The notes under the pieces were generated by a model. The model was not told the origin of the DNA. It saw nothing but the letters and a program-made list of their open reading frames with translations, and made no database searches. Positions 1 to 8,351 of a DNA stretch of 37,723 bases are shown piece by piece. Position 1 is the stretch's first letter, and every line of letters starts with the position of its first letter. The position numbers and the translations under genes are program-made. Source of the stretch: Melioribacteraceae bacterium (GTDB taxonomy: Bacteria; Bacteroidota; Ignavibacteria; Ignavibacteriales; Melioribacteraceae); contig JALNXG010000038.1 of NCBI GenBank assembly GCA_023230485.1, positions 1 to 37,723 of the forward strand, given 5' to 3'.

Positions 1-1
1 T

Positions 2-283
2 TACTCAGAACAAATTCCTCAGGATTATTCTCTTTCACAAAATTATCCTAATCCTTTTAATCCTTCTACAAATATTCGTTTCTCATTAACTAAACTTAGT
101 TTCACAACGCTAAAGGTTTATGACATTCTTGGAAGGGAGGTAGCAACATTGATTGATAAGGAGCTATCGGCAGGAAGACATACTTATGAATTTGATGGAA
201 GCAGACTAGCAAGCGGTATCTATTTCTACCGGTTACAAACAGGCGAATTTACTCAAACAAAGAAAATGCTACTTATAAAATGA
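2..283 (+). CDS. C-terminal part of a secreted protein with T9SS type A sorting domain (5' truncated)
   Basis: The reading frame is open from the window edge to a TGA at 281-283 and gives 93 residues. It contains the NYPNPFNPST motif, then a VYDILGREV segment, a GRHTYEFDG segment and the LASGIYFYRLQTGEF segment, and ends in KKMLLIK. This is the standard order of the type IX secretion C-terminal sorting domain (Por_Secre_tail), which directs cargo through the outer membrane and is removed or anchored at the surface. The functional domain lies outside the window, so cargo function cannot be told. A strong hairpin terminator follows at 429-469. Family assignment is firm; the gene is incomplete only because the window cuts it. 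Confidence 0.9.
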   Translation, partial: YSEQIPQDYSLSQNYPNPFNPSTNIRFSLTKLSFTTLKVYDILGREVATLIDKELSAGRHTYEFDGSRLASGIYFYRLQTGEFTQTKKMLLIK

Positions 284-629
284 TGCAATAAAAGCGGTAT
301 CGAAAATTATTGGCAATCAAGCTGCAGACAAAATTTGTTTGTTGCTGAAAATTATTATGATAAAATTTAAAAATTGAGTTTCTTAACAGGGAGGAAATTT
401 CTTCCCCAAAGTAAAGCGAGAGGCACACAAAAAATCCCCGTTTACTTTGTAGTGTTGCGGGGATTTTTTATAATTTCTTATTAGATCTAAATGAGATTTT
501 TATCACAAAGCAAACAAAATGAATTAGATGGCGCCTCATCACAAATAAGCCAACACCCAATTCAAACCTCCACTGAGTCTGAAGTTATGAATCTAAACCA
601 TCATCTCGCTCGCCGGAAATAAATTTCTA
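284..629. other. Gene-free stretch
   Basis: Apart from the terminator at 429-469, I see no RNA gene or convincing coding region here. A second, imperfect GGGAGGAAA/TTTCTTCCC inverted repeat lies at about 389-407. A 43-codon ATG frame at 491-622 has no ribosome binding site and no recognisable product, and was not accepted as a gene. The part from about 530 to 620 looks less AT-rich than its surroundings. Confidence 0.5.
429..469 (+). terminator. Rho-independent terminator after the T9SS cargo gene
   Basis: A perfect 12-bp inverted repeat (AAAAAATCCCCG at 429-440, CGGGGATTTTTT at 458-469) with a 17-base loop. The A-tract before and T-tract after make it usable from either strand. It closes the T9SS cargo gene that ends at 283. 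Confidence 0.8.
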
Positions 630-842
630 TTAATCTTTATTGCTATATGAAAGCTCTACTTTTACATGGAAATCGGCACCGCTGAATAAAGTGTATTTTA
701 CTTCACCGATTGTGCATTTATATTCTTCACCAACTAATTCGCTTATAACTTTGCCAATCGCAGTCTCTAACGAGCCAACGCTGACTGATTTTAATTTATT
801 CTTTAATAATTTTTCGACGTCTATTGCTTTTTCTTCCGGCAT
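630..842 (-). CDS. Small hypothetical protein downstream of the phosphomannomutase gene
   Basis: A 70-residue protein that I do not recognise. It starts with ATG, preceded by a strong AAAGGAG ribosome binding site six bases upstream, which argues that it is translated. The N-terminal third is charged (EEKAIDVEKLLKNKLK), the middle is a short hydrophobic helix-like stretch, and the C-terminal part (GEVKYTLFSGADFHVKVELSYS) looks like beta strands. There is no signal peptide, so it is probably cytoplasmic. It lies 54 bases downstream of the phosphomannomutase stop codon on the same strand, so it could be transcribed with it. The overlapping opposite-strand frame at 640-894 has no such initiation signal. 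No function can be assigned. Confidence 0.65.
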   Translation of the reverse strand: MPEEKAIDVEKLLKNKLKSVSVGSLETAIGKVISELVGEEYKCTIGEVKYTLFSGADFHVKVELSYSNKD

Positions 843-896
843 TTTTTGCTCCTTTCTTGTTCTGTTCTGTTTAGACGCAGGTAAAACGAATTAGTT

Positions 897-2243
897 TCAT
901 TCTCTAATAAAATTTAACAATTCTTCGGTTTTTTCTTTTAATAATTTTTCGTCCCCTCGCGATTCCACATTTAGACGAATTAATGGCTCTGTATTGCTTA
1001 ATCTTACATTGAATCTCCAATCAGGATATTCTACACTAATTCCATCTACTTCATCCTGTTTCCCATCTTTATATTTTTCTCTAATTTGTTCGACTTTCTC
1101 AACCGGATTAGCAATTTTTGAGTTGATTTCGCCCGAACATGGATATTTCGCAATCATTTTCTCCACTAATTCAGAGAATTTCTCATTTTCGACTGACATC
1201 AATTCAAGAACTAATAAGAAAGGAATAAGTCCGCTATCAGAATAATGATTATCACGGAAATAATGGTGTGCAGACATTTCGCCGCCATAAATCGCATTTA
1301 CTTCACGCATTTTTTGTTTGATATAAGCATGCCCGCTGATTGATTCGACAGCCACACCACCTTCGTTTTCGACAGTTTCGATCGTATTCCAAGTAAGACG
1401 TGGATCGTGGACGATTTTTTCACCCGGATTTTTCTTCAAAATTGATTTTGCTAATAGACCTACAATATAATATCCTTCAATAAAATTACCTTTTTCATCA
1501 AAGAAGAAACACCTGTCATAATCTCCATCCCAAGCCACGCCAAGATCAGCACCCGATTCTTTGATGGCATCAATAGAAGATTGACGGTTTTCGGGTAGAA
1601 GTGGATTAGGAACACCATTCGGGAAATTTGAATCGGGTTCGTGATGAACTTTTTCCATCTCTATCGGTAATAATTTTTCTAATTTATCCAATGCCGGTCC
1701 AACACAGCCATTACCAGCATTTACAACAACTTTATAGGGTTTTATCTTCGAGGCATCATAAAACTTTGATAAATGATTAATAAAAGGCACCATTATATCC
1801 TTTACACTAACCGTACCCTTCTGAGCGGCTTTTTCTCCAAGTTTATCGTTTAAAATCTCACCTTCCAAAATGTGGAGATCGGAATCATAACCCATCGGTA
1901 AAGATCCTTTCTTTACGAATTTTAGTCCATTATATTCAGGGGGATTATGACTTGCAGTAATCATTATACCGCCATCTGCATTTAAGAATGGTGTGCCGAA
2001 ATAGATCATTTCAGTACCGCACAATTCAAGATTAATTACATCTGCGCCTGCATCTGTCAGTCCATCTGCAAGAGCATTAGCAATATCGATTGATGATTTT
2101 CTAACGTCATATCCTATAACTACTTTTTTTGCTTTAAGATAATTCGCATAAGTTCTGCCTACTTTATATGCTAGTTCGGTATTTAATTCGGAAGGGACTT
2201 TACCCCTTATGTCATACGCTTTAAAGGATGGTATTTTTTCCAT
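897..2243 (-). CDS. Phosphomannomutase/phosphoglucomutase (alpha-D-phosphohexomutase family)
   Basis: Interconverts hexose 1- and 6-phosphates, supplying mannose-1-phosphate or glucose-1-phosphate for nucleotide sugars and surface polysaccharide. All four family signatures are present in order: the opening FKAYDIRG, the catalytic phosphoserine loop TASHNP with Ser98, the metal loop DGDYDR at 239-244, and a GEMSAHHYFRD sugar-binding loop followed by a C-terminal RLSNTEPLIRLNVES phosphate-binding loop. The 448-residue length is normal for the bacterial PMM/PGM type. The GEMSAHH form of the sugar loop resembles dual-specificity ManB/AlgC-like enzymes, but mannose versus glucose preference is not settled. 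A longer frame begins at 2261, but the ATG at 2243 has AGGAG six bases upstream and starts right at the conserved N-terminus, so I chose it. The neighbouring S46 operon is divergent. Confidence 0.92.
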   Translation of the reverse strand: MEKIPSFKAYDIRGKVPSELNTELAYKVGRTYANYLKAKKVVIGYDVRKSSIDIANALADGLTDAGADVINLELCGTEMIYFGTPFLNADGGIMITASHNPPEYNGLKFVKKGSLPMGYDSDLHILEGEILNDKLGEKAAQKGTVSVKDIMVPFINHLSKFYDASKIKPYKVVVNAGNGCVGPALDKLEKLLPIEMEKVHHEPDSNFPNGVPNPLLPENRQSSIDAIKESGADLGVAWDGDYDRCFFFDEKGNFIEGYYIVGLLAKSILKKNPGEKIVHDPRLTWNTIETVENEGGVAVESISGHAYIKQKMREVNAIYGGEMSAHHYFRDNHYSDSGLIPFLLVLELMSVENEKFSELVEKMIAKYPCSGEINSKIANPVEKVEQIREKYKDGKQDEVDGISVEYPDWRFNVRLSNTEPLIRLNVESRGDEKLLKEKTEELLNFIRE

Positions 2244-2399
2244 AAATTCTCCTGAATACATTAATATGATGCATTAAAATAATAAATTAATAAGAAATTT
2301 TAGATATTATTTTCCTCTCAATTCTAAGCAGTTAAAATAACAAAGAAAAAATAATTCCTCTTTATTATCTCGATGCCTTTTTTTAATATTTATTATTAT

Positions 2400-2407
2400 T
2401 ACTTTTG
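2400..2407 (+). promoter_or_regulatory. Possible Bacteroidota-type -7 element for the S46 peptidase gene
   Basis: TACTTTTG matches the TAnnTTTG -7 consensus of Bacteroidota sigma factors. The upstream partner is poor: only a T-rich run about 17-24 bases before it, without a clear TTTG. It would give a leader of about 60 bases. Motif match only. Confidence 0.35.
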
Positions 2408-2473
2408 TTATTAATAATCTCCAACGGCAGTAAAATTTATCAAAATTATCTTATTAAATAATAGGTGTATAAT

Positions 2474-4615
2474 ATGATGCGTAGAAACAAAATTGTAGTT
2501 GCTTTCTTATTTGTGTTGTTTACAGCTTTATCTTTAAACGCACAGCACAGTGTCAATTACGATACTGTAAAAGCCCAAAAATTTGATACCGGAAAAATGT
2601 GGTCTTTCGATTATCCTCCGGTCGATTATCTTAAAAAAACTTATAACTTTTCACCGGAACAAGAATGGTATGATGATATTAGACTTTCAGCTTTAAGACT
2701 TCCGGGATGTACTTCTTCATTCGTTTCTGAAGATGGTTTAATGATGACAAATCATCATTGCATTAATGGTATCTTAAGCCGCGTTCAATTAGAAGGCGAA
2801 GACCTTGAGAAAGAAGGCTTCATGGCTAAAACATTAGCTGAAGAAAGAAAAATTACTGGTTATTATGTAGACCAATTAATAATTATTAAAGACGTAACAG
2901 GAGACATTCAAGCTGCCACAGCAGAAGGTACAACTGATGCCGAGAAAGCTGCTAAAAGAGAAGCAAAAGTAAAAGAATTAATTGAACAATATAATAAAGA
3001 AACCGGTTTAATGTGCCAGTTTGTTTCTTTATTCAATGGCGGTAAATTTGCAATCTATGGTTATAAGAGATATAATGATGTAAGATTAGTTTTTGCACCG
3101 GAAAAAACTATCGCATATTTCGGTGGTGATTTCGATAATTTTACTTATCCTCGCTATAATCTTGATTGCTCATTCCTTAGAGCTTATGATGAAAATGGCG
3201 TTCCTGTAAAATCAAACAATTTCTTCAAGTTTACCGATAAAGGTATTCAAGAAGGAGAACCAATCTTTACTGTAGGTAACCCTGGTTCTACTCAGAGACT
3301 TAAAACTGTTGCACAATTAGAATACTATCGTGATTTTACTTACAGAAATAATTCTTATATGTTAGATACATATTATAATGCATTAGAAGCATTAAAAACT
3401 GAAGAACCAAGTCGTGCAGCAGAATTTGAAGCTATGAAAGTTCCATTAGGAAACTCTCAGAAAGTAATTCATATGATTTATACTGGTTTAATTGATGATT
3501 ACTTAATGGCACGTAAAAAAGATTTCCAAAGAAAACTTCAAGAAGCTGTAAAGAATGACCCTGAACTTGAAAAATTATATGGCAAGACATGGGAATCTAT
3601 TGAAAGAACAAGAGCTGAATTAAGAGAAATTGCACCTATGCTTTCTGCAGCATCTATTAATCCTAGATTATCGTCTGATCATTTCTTGAATGCTAAAAAA
3701 ATGATCGAATTAGCGAAACAATTACAAAAACCGGAAGAAGAAAGAGACCCTAACTATAAAGCAGATAAATTAGATGCTACTATCGAAGGTATGTTCTCTG
3801 ATAAATATGATAAATTAGTTGATTATACAAAACTTTGGGTTCAAGCTGATTTAATTAGAATGAACTTAGGCGAAAACGATCCTTTAGTAAAGAAATTAAT
3901 GAATGGTAAACAGGGTAAAGAAGCCGGTAGCTACATGCTTAGCAAATCTGAAATTGCTACAAAAGAAGACCTTGTTAAACTTGCTAAAAAAGCAGTTAAA
4001 GATGGTGCTGATGTTATCCTTAAATCCAACGATCCATTTATCTATTTCATGGTAAATACTCAAGATAAATTAGTTGAATTGAATAAACAAGCTAGAGAAA
4101 TTGCAGCTACTGAACAGATTCAAGATGATCTTTTAGGTCAGGCAATTTTCAAAGTATATGGCACAACAATTCCACCTGATGCTAATTTTACATTAAGACT
4201 TAGTGATGGTGTATTAAAAGGATTTGATTACAATGGAACGAAATCTCCTGTAATTACTACTATGTATGGCTTATACGACAGATATTATGGTTGGAAGGGA
4301 GAATACCCATGGAACTTACATAAAATCTGGATTGACGCAGCAGATAAAATTGATCTTTCTACTCCATTCAATTTCGTCTCTACAAACGATATCGTAGGCG
4401 GAAACTCTGGTAGTGCTGTTATTAATAAAAATGCAGAAGTTGTCGGTTTAGCTTTTGATGGTAATATGAATAGCATTATTGGTAACTTTATCTATAATCC
4501 GGTTGATAATAGAATGGTTGCTGTTGATGCAAGAGCTATGCTTCATGCTTTCAAAAACGTTTATAAGAATGCTCACTTATATGATGAATTAATGAGTGGC
4601 AAGTGTTCTAAATAG
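2474..4615 (+). CDS. S46 family dipeptidyl-peptidase (DPP7-like), exported
   Basis: Serine exopeptidase that releases dipeptides from the N-terminus of oligopeptides in the periplasm. A signal peptide covers roughly the first 23 residues (hydrophobic VVAFLFVLFTALSLNAQ). Numbered from this ATG, the chymotrypsin-like triad is His95 in TNHHC, Asp221 in DNFTYPRY and Ser645 in GGNSGS. In this family the residue 18 positions after the catalytic serine sets specificity: Arg in DPP11 for acidic P1, Gly in DPP7/DAP-BII for hydrophobic P1. Here it is Gly, in AFDGN, so a DPP7-like enzyme is inferred. The frame opens with GTG at 2465; I prefer ATG 2474, behind an AGGTG. About 713 residues is the normal family length. 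A terminator and a paralogue follow. Confidence 0.93.
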   Translation: MMRRNKIVVAFLFVLFTALSLNAQHSVNYDTVKAQKFDTGKMWSFDYPPVDYLKKTYNFSPEQEWYDDIRLSALRLPGCTSSFVSEDGLMMTNHHCINGILSRVQLEGEDLEKEGFMAKTLAEERKITGYYVDQLIIIKDVTGDIQAATAEGTTDAEKAAKREAKVKELIEQYNKETGLMCQFVSLFNGGKFAIYGYKRYNDVRLVFAPEKTIAYFGGDFDNFTYPRYNLDCSFLRAYDENGVPVKSNNFFKFTDKGIQEGEPIFTVGNPGSTQRLKTVAQLEYYRDFTYRNNSYMLDTYYNALEALKTEEPSRAAEFEAMKVPLGNSQKVIHMIYTGLIDDYLMARKKDFQRKLQEAVKNDPELEKLYGKTWESIERTRAELREIAPMLSAASINPRLSSDHFLNAKKMIELAKQLQKPEEERDPNYKADKLDATIEGMFSDKYDKLVDYTKLWVQADLIRMNLGENDPLVKKLMNGKQGKEAGSYMLSKSEIATKEDLVKLAKKAVKDGADVILKSNDPFIYFMVNTQDKLVELNKQAREIAATEQIQDDLLGQAIFKVYGTTIPPDANFTLRLSDGVLKGFDYNGTKSPVITTMYGLYDRYYGWKGEYPWNLHKIWIDAADKIDLSTPFNFVSTNDIVGGNSGSAVINKNAEVVGLAFDGNMNSIIGNFIYNPVDNRMVAVDARAMLHAFKNVYKNAHLYDELMSGKCSK

Positions 4616-4628
4616 AAACAAAAATTCA

Positions 4629-4661
4629 ACTCCCGTTCCATCCGGAACGGGAGTCTATTTT
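4629..4661 (+). terminator. Terminator between the two S46 peptidase genes
   Basis: A perfect 11-bp stem (ACTCCCGTTCC at 4629-4639, GGAACGGGAGT at 4644-4654) with a four-base loop, followed by CTATTTTTA. It lies 13 bases after the stop codon of the first peptidase and 24 bases before the start of the next, so it probably lowers rather than abolishes expression of the second gene, which shows no clear promoter of its own. Confidence 0.85.
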
Positions 4662-4684
4662 TAAAAATAAGGGGGTTTTAACAA

Positions 4685-6784
4685 ATGAAAAAATTAATTT
4701 ATTTTTTCCTCTTCTTCTCATTTATCTCCACAGCCACCGCACAAAGCATTTATGAACCGATTGATTTAAATAAAGTAGAATCTTCTCTGAAAGATATGGG
4801 CAAGATGTGGACTTTCGATAGTGTGCCGGTCGATTATTTTGAAAAAGAATATGGATTCAAACCATCGGAAGAATGGATTAAAGAAGTAATGATGTCCGCA
4901 CTTCAATATGATAATTTTTGTTCGGCAGCATTTGTTTCGGCTGATGGATTGATAATGACTAATCACCATTGCGGCAGAAGCGATCTTCCGAGTTTATCAC
5001 CTGAAGGCAAAGATTATCTTCGTGATGGTTTCTGGGCAGAAAATATGTCTGATGAAATTAAAGTGCCTAAGATTTTCTTCGATCAATTAATGCAAATTGT
5101 GGATGTAACAGATATTGTAATTTCTGAAATGAATACAGGTAAAGATGATATTGAAAAAGTATCTAAACGTGAATTAAAGATAAAAGAACTTGAAGATAAG
5201 TATTCTAAGGAAAACTCACTCGTTTGTAAGGTAGTTAAGCTTTACAATGGCGGGAAGTATTCTCTTTATATGTATAAACGTTACACCGATATTCGATTGG
5301 TAATGGCACCTGATTTTCAGATTGCTTCTACCGGATGGGATTGGGATAATTTTACATATCCTCGCTATGAACTTGATTTTATGTTCTATCGAGCATACGA
5401 AAACGATAAACCCGTTAAGACAAATCACTTCTTTAAGTTCAGTAAAAATGGTGCTAAAGAGGGTGAGACAGTTTTTGTAATTGGCAGACCGGGAAGTACT
5501 AATAGATTAGATACTTATGCTCAATTAGAATATTACCGCGATTATCAGTATAAATATTATCTCGGTATGTATAATGAATTTTATAAAGTCGCTTATGATC
5601 TCTTTATTAAATATCCTGAAAGAGAAACAGAACTTCTAAATAGTGTAATGAGTATTGGTAATGGAAGAAAATCTTTTGCCGGCAGATATATGGCTCTTCG
5701 TGATGATTTTATAATGACTAAGAAAAAAGATTTTGAGAAAAAATTTAAAGAGAAAGTAAATAGTGAACCTTCTCTTAAAGCTAAGTATGGACATGTATGG
5801 AAAGCAATTGAAGATAATATTGCAGAGTATGCGGCTATCAGTCCCGATTTGTATTCTGTTAATATGAACCCAAGAATGAAAAACATCTATTTATCATTAG
5901 CAGAAAAAGCTATTGAATATGCTAATCAAATGAAACTTCCCGAAGCCGATAGAAAAGCAGAATTTAAATCTGATAAACTGGAAGCTACATTAGCTGCTTT
6001 CTATCCACCTAATATTGATAAAGAATATCAGGATAAATTATTTACCGCTCAATTAAATTATATCGGCATTGTTCTCGGGAAGGAAAATGAAGTTTATAAA
6101 AATTATTCTAATGCTATAAATAAAAGCGCTTTCTTTTCAAAAGAAAAAACCGAAGAATTTTTGAAAAAATCTGCGGATGAAATTCTAGCTTGCAGTGATC
6201 CTCTTATTGTTTTTGCTCAATATGCAGATAAAAAACTTTCTGAATTAAGACCAAGAGTAAGAGAGATTAATAGTGGATTACAGGTTTTAGAACAGTTACT
6301 TGGTGAAGCAGCTTATGCAGTATTCGGCGAGCAGATTCCACCGGATGCCACAAGTACTCTAAGAATTTCTGATGGAAGAGTTGAAGGTTATGAATACAAT
6401 GGAACATTAGCTCCGGCTAAAACGACATATTTTGGTCTATATGATAGATGGAATTCATTTGGCAGAAAATCATATCCATGGGGTCTTCATCCAAGATGGC
6501 AAAATATTCCTGAAGGAATGGATTTAGCTACTCCGATTGCATTCGCTTCTTCTAATGATATTGTAGGAGGTAATTCCGGTAGTTCATTAATTAATATTAA
6601 TCGTGAAGTTATCGGCATCGCTCATGATGGTAATCTTGAAAGTTTAGCAGGGGATTTTATTTTCTTACAAGAAAATAATCGTACTGTTTCTTCTGATTCG
6701 TGGGGACTTATGGAATCATTGAAACATGTGTTCAAAACTGATAGATTAGTAAAAGAATTAGAAAACGGCAAAATCATAGAGTAA
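4685..6784 (+). CDS. S46 family dipeptidyl-peptidase, second tandem copy, exported
   Basis: A paralogue of the preceding gene, clearly diverged. It has a classical signal peptide (first 20 residues, ending STATAQ) and the full triad: His95 in TNHHC, Asp221 in WDWDNFTYPRY and Ser631 in GGNSGS. The specificity position 18 residues after Ser631 is again Gly, but the local motif is AHDGN where the first copy has AFDGN, so the S1 pocket may differ slightly. It should act in the periplasm on peptides released by other proteases. Its ATG has AAGGGGG nine bases upstream, a strong site. Length of 699 residues is normal. A terminator follows at 6903. Confidence 0.93.
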   Translation: MKKLIYFFLFFSFISTATAQSIYEPIDLNKVESSLKDMGKMWTFDSVPVDYFEKEYGFKPSEEWIKEVMMSALQYDNFCSAAFVSADGLIMTNHHCGRSDLPSLSPEGKDYLRDGFWAENMSDEIKVPKIFFDQLMQIVDVTDIVISEMNTGKDDIEKVSKRELKIKELEDKYSKENSLVCKVVKLYNGGKYSLYMYKRYTDIRLVMAPDFQIASTGWDWDNFTYPRYELDFMFYRAYENDKPVKTNHFFKFSKNGAKEGETVFVIGRPGSTNRLDTYAQLEYYRDYQYKYYLGMYNEFYKVAYDLFIKYPERETELLNSVMSIGNGRKSFAGRYMALRDDFIMTKKKDFEKKFKEKVNSEPSLKAKYGHVWKAIEDNIAEYAAISPDLYSVNMNPRMKNIYLSLAEKAIEYANQMKLPEADRKAEFKSDKLEATLAAFYPPNIDKEYQDKLFTAQLNYIGIVLGKENEVYKNYSNAINKSAFFSKEKTEEFLKKSADEILACSDPLIVFAQYADKKLSELRPRVREINSGLQVLEQLLGEAAYAVFGEQIPPDATSTLRISDGRVEGYEYNGTLAPAKTTYFGLYDRWNSFGRKSYPWGLHPRWQNIPEGMDLATPIAFASSNDIVGGNSGSSLININREVIGIAHDGNLESLAGDFIFLQENNRTVSSDSWGLMESLKHVFKTDRLVKELENGKIIE

Positions 6785-6902
6785 GTTTTTAGTATTCGCT
6801 ACGCCTGATTCGTGATTAGTAAGGTCAATCAAGTTTGTGGTCTAGGAGAGAATTTAAGGGGAACGATGCCCCCAATTACCGAACGATCTAATTTTTTTTT
6901 CT

Positions 6903-6927
6903 AAAGCCGCTTTCGAGCGGCTTTTTT
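6903..6927 (+). terminator. Terminator after the second S46 gene
   Basis: A 9-bp stem (AAAGCCGCT at 6903-6911, AGCGGCTTT at 6916-6924) with a TTCG tetraloop and a T-tract running on to 6927. The preceding T-run at 6892-6900 would also help termination on the opposite strand. It lies about 120 bases after the peptidase stop, so the transcript would carry a long 3' leader-like segment. Confidence 0.85.
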
Positions 6928-7014
6928 ATTTACTTTTAATAAGGAAACTATTATTTGATTAATTCGGGAAATGTTTATAAGTTAATAGGACTAATAATCT
7001 TATTTAAGTGGCGT

Positions 7015-7215
7015 ATGCGTTTTCATGATGAAAATACAATCGAAATAAAATCTCCCTGCAATGGTGATTGCTTTATTGATAATTCCAATAAACTCTGTCA
7101 AGGATGTTTTAGAACAATGAATGAGATAATTTCTTGGTGTTCAATGGATGATAAGGAAAAAGAAGAACTTATGGAAAAAGTAGAAATGCGCCGCAAGCAG
7201 TATGAATCAAAATAA
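7015..7215 (+). CDS. DUF1289 family small cysteine-rich protein
   Basis: A 66-residue protein with the hallmark of DUF1289: SPCNGDC, then KLCQGCFRTMNEIISW. Four cysteines sit as C-x3-C, then a short gap and C-x2-C, suggesting a metal or Fe-S site, with a conserved tryptophan after the last pair. The family's role is not established. The frame opens with TTG at 6955, but that extension is hydrophobic and unlike the family, which begins just before SPC. I chose the ATG at 7015, with a weak AAGTGG upstream. Its stop codon abuts the convergent ATP-grasp gene with no intervening base. Confidence 0.75.
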   Translation: MRFHDENTIEIKSPCNGDCFIDNSNKLCQGCFRTMNEIISWCSMDDKEKEELMEKVEMRRKQYESK

Positions 7216-8259
7216 TTATTTTTTCCTTCTTTGATAAGCAAACTCGACAATTTTTTTTAATGTCTTCCGATAAGATATACCGGCTTGTCTTGATGAACGC
7301 ATCAGCCCCGCATCTTCAGTAAGATCAGGATTAGGATTTACTTCTAATACATAAAGTTGACCATCATTTTTAGAAAGCCGCATATCGATACGTGCATAAT
7401 CTCTGCATCCCATTGCTTTAAAGCAAGCGATAGCCATCTTTTCTGCTTCTTTTCTTATTTTATTACTTAGTCGTGCCGGACAGATGGGGATAGTCTTATG
7501 GTAGGCTTCATGAAATGGATCCCACTTAGCTTGATAACTTACAATATTATAAAGATGTGCAGGCATTTTGCTAAAATCGATCTCACTTATTGGCAAAGCC
7601 TTAGGTTCATTGTCTCCAAAGACTGCAACGTTCAACTCTCGCCCTTGAATAAACTCTTCTAATAAGACTGGCTGTTTATATTCACAAAAAACATATTCGA
7701 TTCTTTTTATTAAATCAAAATGATTCAACACAATCGATTCATTCTCTATTCCCACACTTGCATCTTCCCATGCCGGCTTTACTATTACGGGATAATGCAA
7801 TCCATGTTTGTACGAAGTTTTAATTTCATCAATAAATTTAAATTTAGGAGTACGGATTCCGAAGGCACTTACGATCCTTTTCGTCAGGGTTTTATTTTGG
7901 CAAGTTGCCAAAGCTAATGGGGAAGCACCGGTATAAGCTATTCCCATTAATTCAAATAATCCGGTGAATGCTGTTTCAAGGCGTGGCTGGTCTCGAAAGA
8001 TTTCAACTAAATTAAATATTACATCCGGTTTATTTTTTTTGTAGTCTTCAATAAAAGTATTCAGATCATCCATAACATTAAGAATATAGGCATCCATGCC
8101 CCCTTTTCTTAATGCTGCAGCAATCGATTCGTATTCATTTATCGGGTCATATTCGGTAATTGCAAAATACGGTTTAAAACCCAATTCTTTTGGAATGTGA
8201 GTTTCATACGCATCTTTAATCTCCGGATACGCTTCATTAAATACGATAGCAACTTTCAT
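7216..8259 (-). CDS. ATP-grasp ligase, D-alanine-D-alanine ligase-like
   Basis: Predicted ATP-dependent carboxylate-amine ligase of the Ddl superfamily. After an N-terminal pre-ATP-grasp domain, the ATP-grasp fold shows the ATP-binding lysine in YPVIVKPAWEDASVGI, the hinge-like VLLEEFIQGRELNVAVFG, and the metal-binding residues in ARIDMR and VLEVNPNPDL. All catalytic groups look intact in 347 residues. I do not call it ddl: it is not beside mur genes, and it shares a 92-bp divergent promoter region with a C39-like peptidase gene. That pairing suggests a peptide-bond-forming enzyme of unknown substrate with an opposing peptidase. Its substrate could still be D-Ala-D-Ala. The ATG at 8259 starts at the conserved MKVAIVFN. 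Confidence 0.8.
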   Translation of the reverse strand: MKVAIVFNEAYPEIKDAYETHIPKELGFKPYFAITEYDPINEYESIAAALRKGGMDAYILNVMDDLNTFIEDYKKNKPDVIFNLVEIFRDQPRLETAFTGLFELMGIAYTGASPLALATCQNKTLTKRIVSAFGIRTPKFKFIDEIKTSYKHGLHYPVIVKPAWEDASVGIENESIVLNHFDLIKRIEYVFCEYKQPVLLEEFIQGRELNVAVFGDNEPKALPISEIDFSKMPAHLYNIVSYQAKWDPFHEAYHKTIPICPARLSNKIRKEAEKMAIACFKAMGCRDYARIDMRLSKNDGQLYVLEVNPNPDLTEDAGLMRSSRQAGISYRKTLKKIVEFAYQRRKK

Positions 8260-8294
8260 TTATTCTTTAATATTTTTTTCTAAAAGTTAACAAT

Positions 8295-8328
8295 TTTGTT
8301 TGGCTTATCAAAAGATTTACTATTTTTG
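8295..8328 (+). promoter_or_regulatory. Bacteroidota-type promoter for the C39-like peptidase gene
   Basis: TATTTTTG at 8321-8328 matches the TAnnTTTG -7 element. Two TTTG -33 candidates lie upstream, at 8295-8298 (22-base spacer) and 8299-8302 (18-base spacer). Transcription would begin around 8335, leaving a short leader before ATG 8352. This is the best promoter match seen in the window; it rests on motif match only. Confidence 0.6.
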
Positions 8329-8351
8329 TTGAAGATTTAGTTTAGGGCAAT

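Noticed and set aside
491..622. A 43-codon ATG frame downstream of the first terminator
   Set aside because: No ribosome binding site, no recognisable sequence, and composition unlike neighbouring genes. It could be a chance frame or a decayed remnant.
640..894. 84-codon plus-strand frame opposite the small hypothetical gene
   Set aside because: It lies on the complement of a frame with a strong ribosome binding site and reads as low-complexity hydrophobic sequence.
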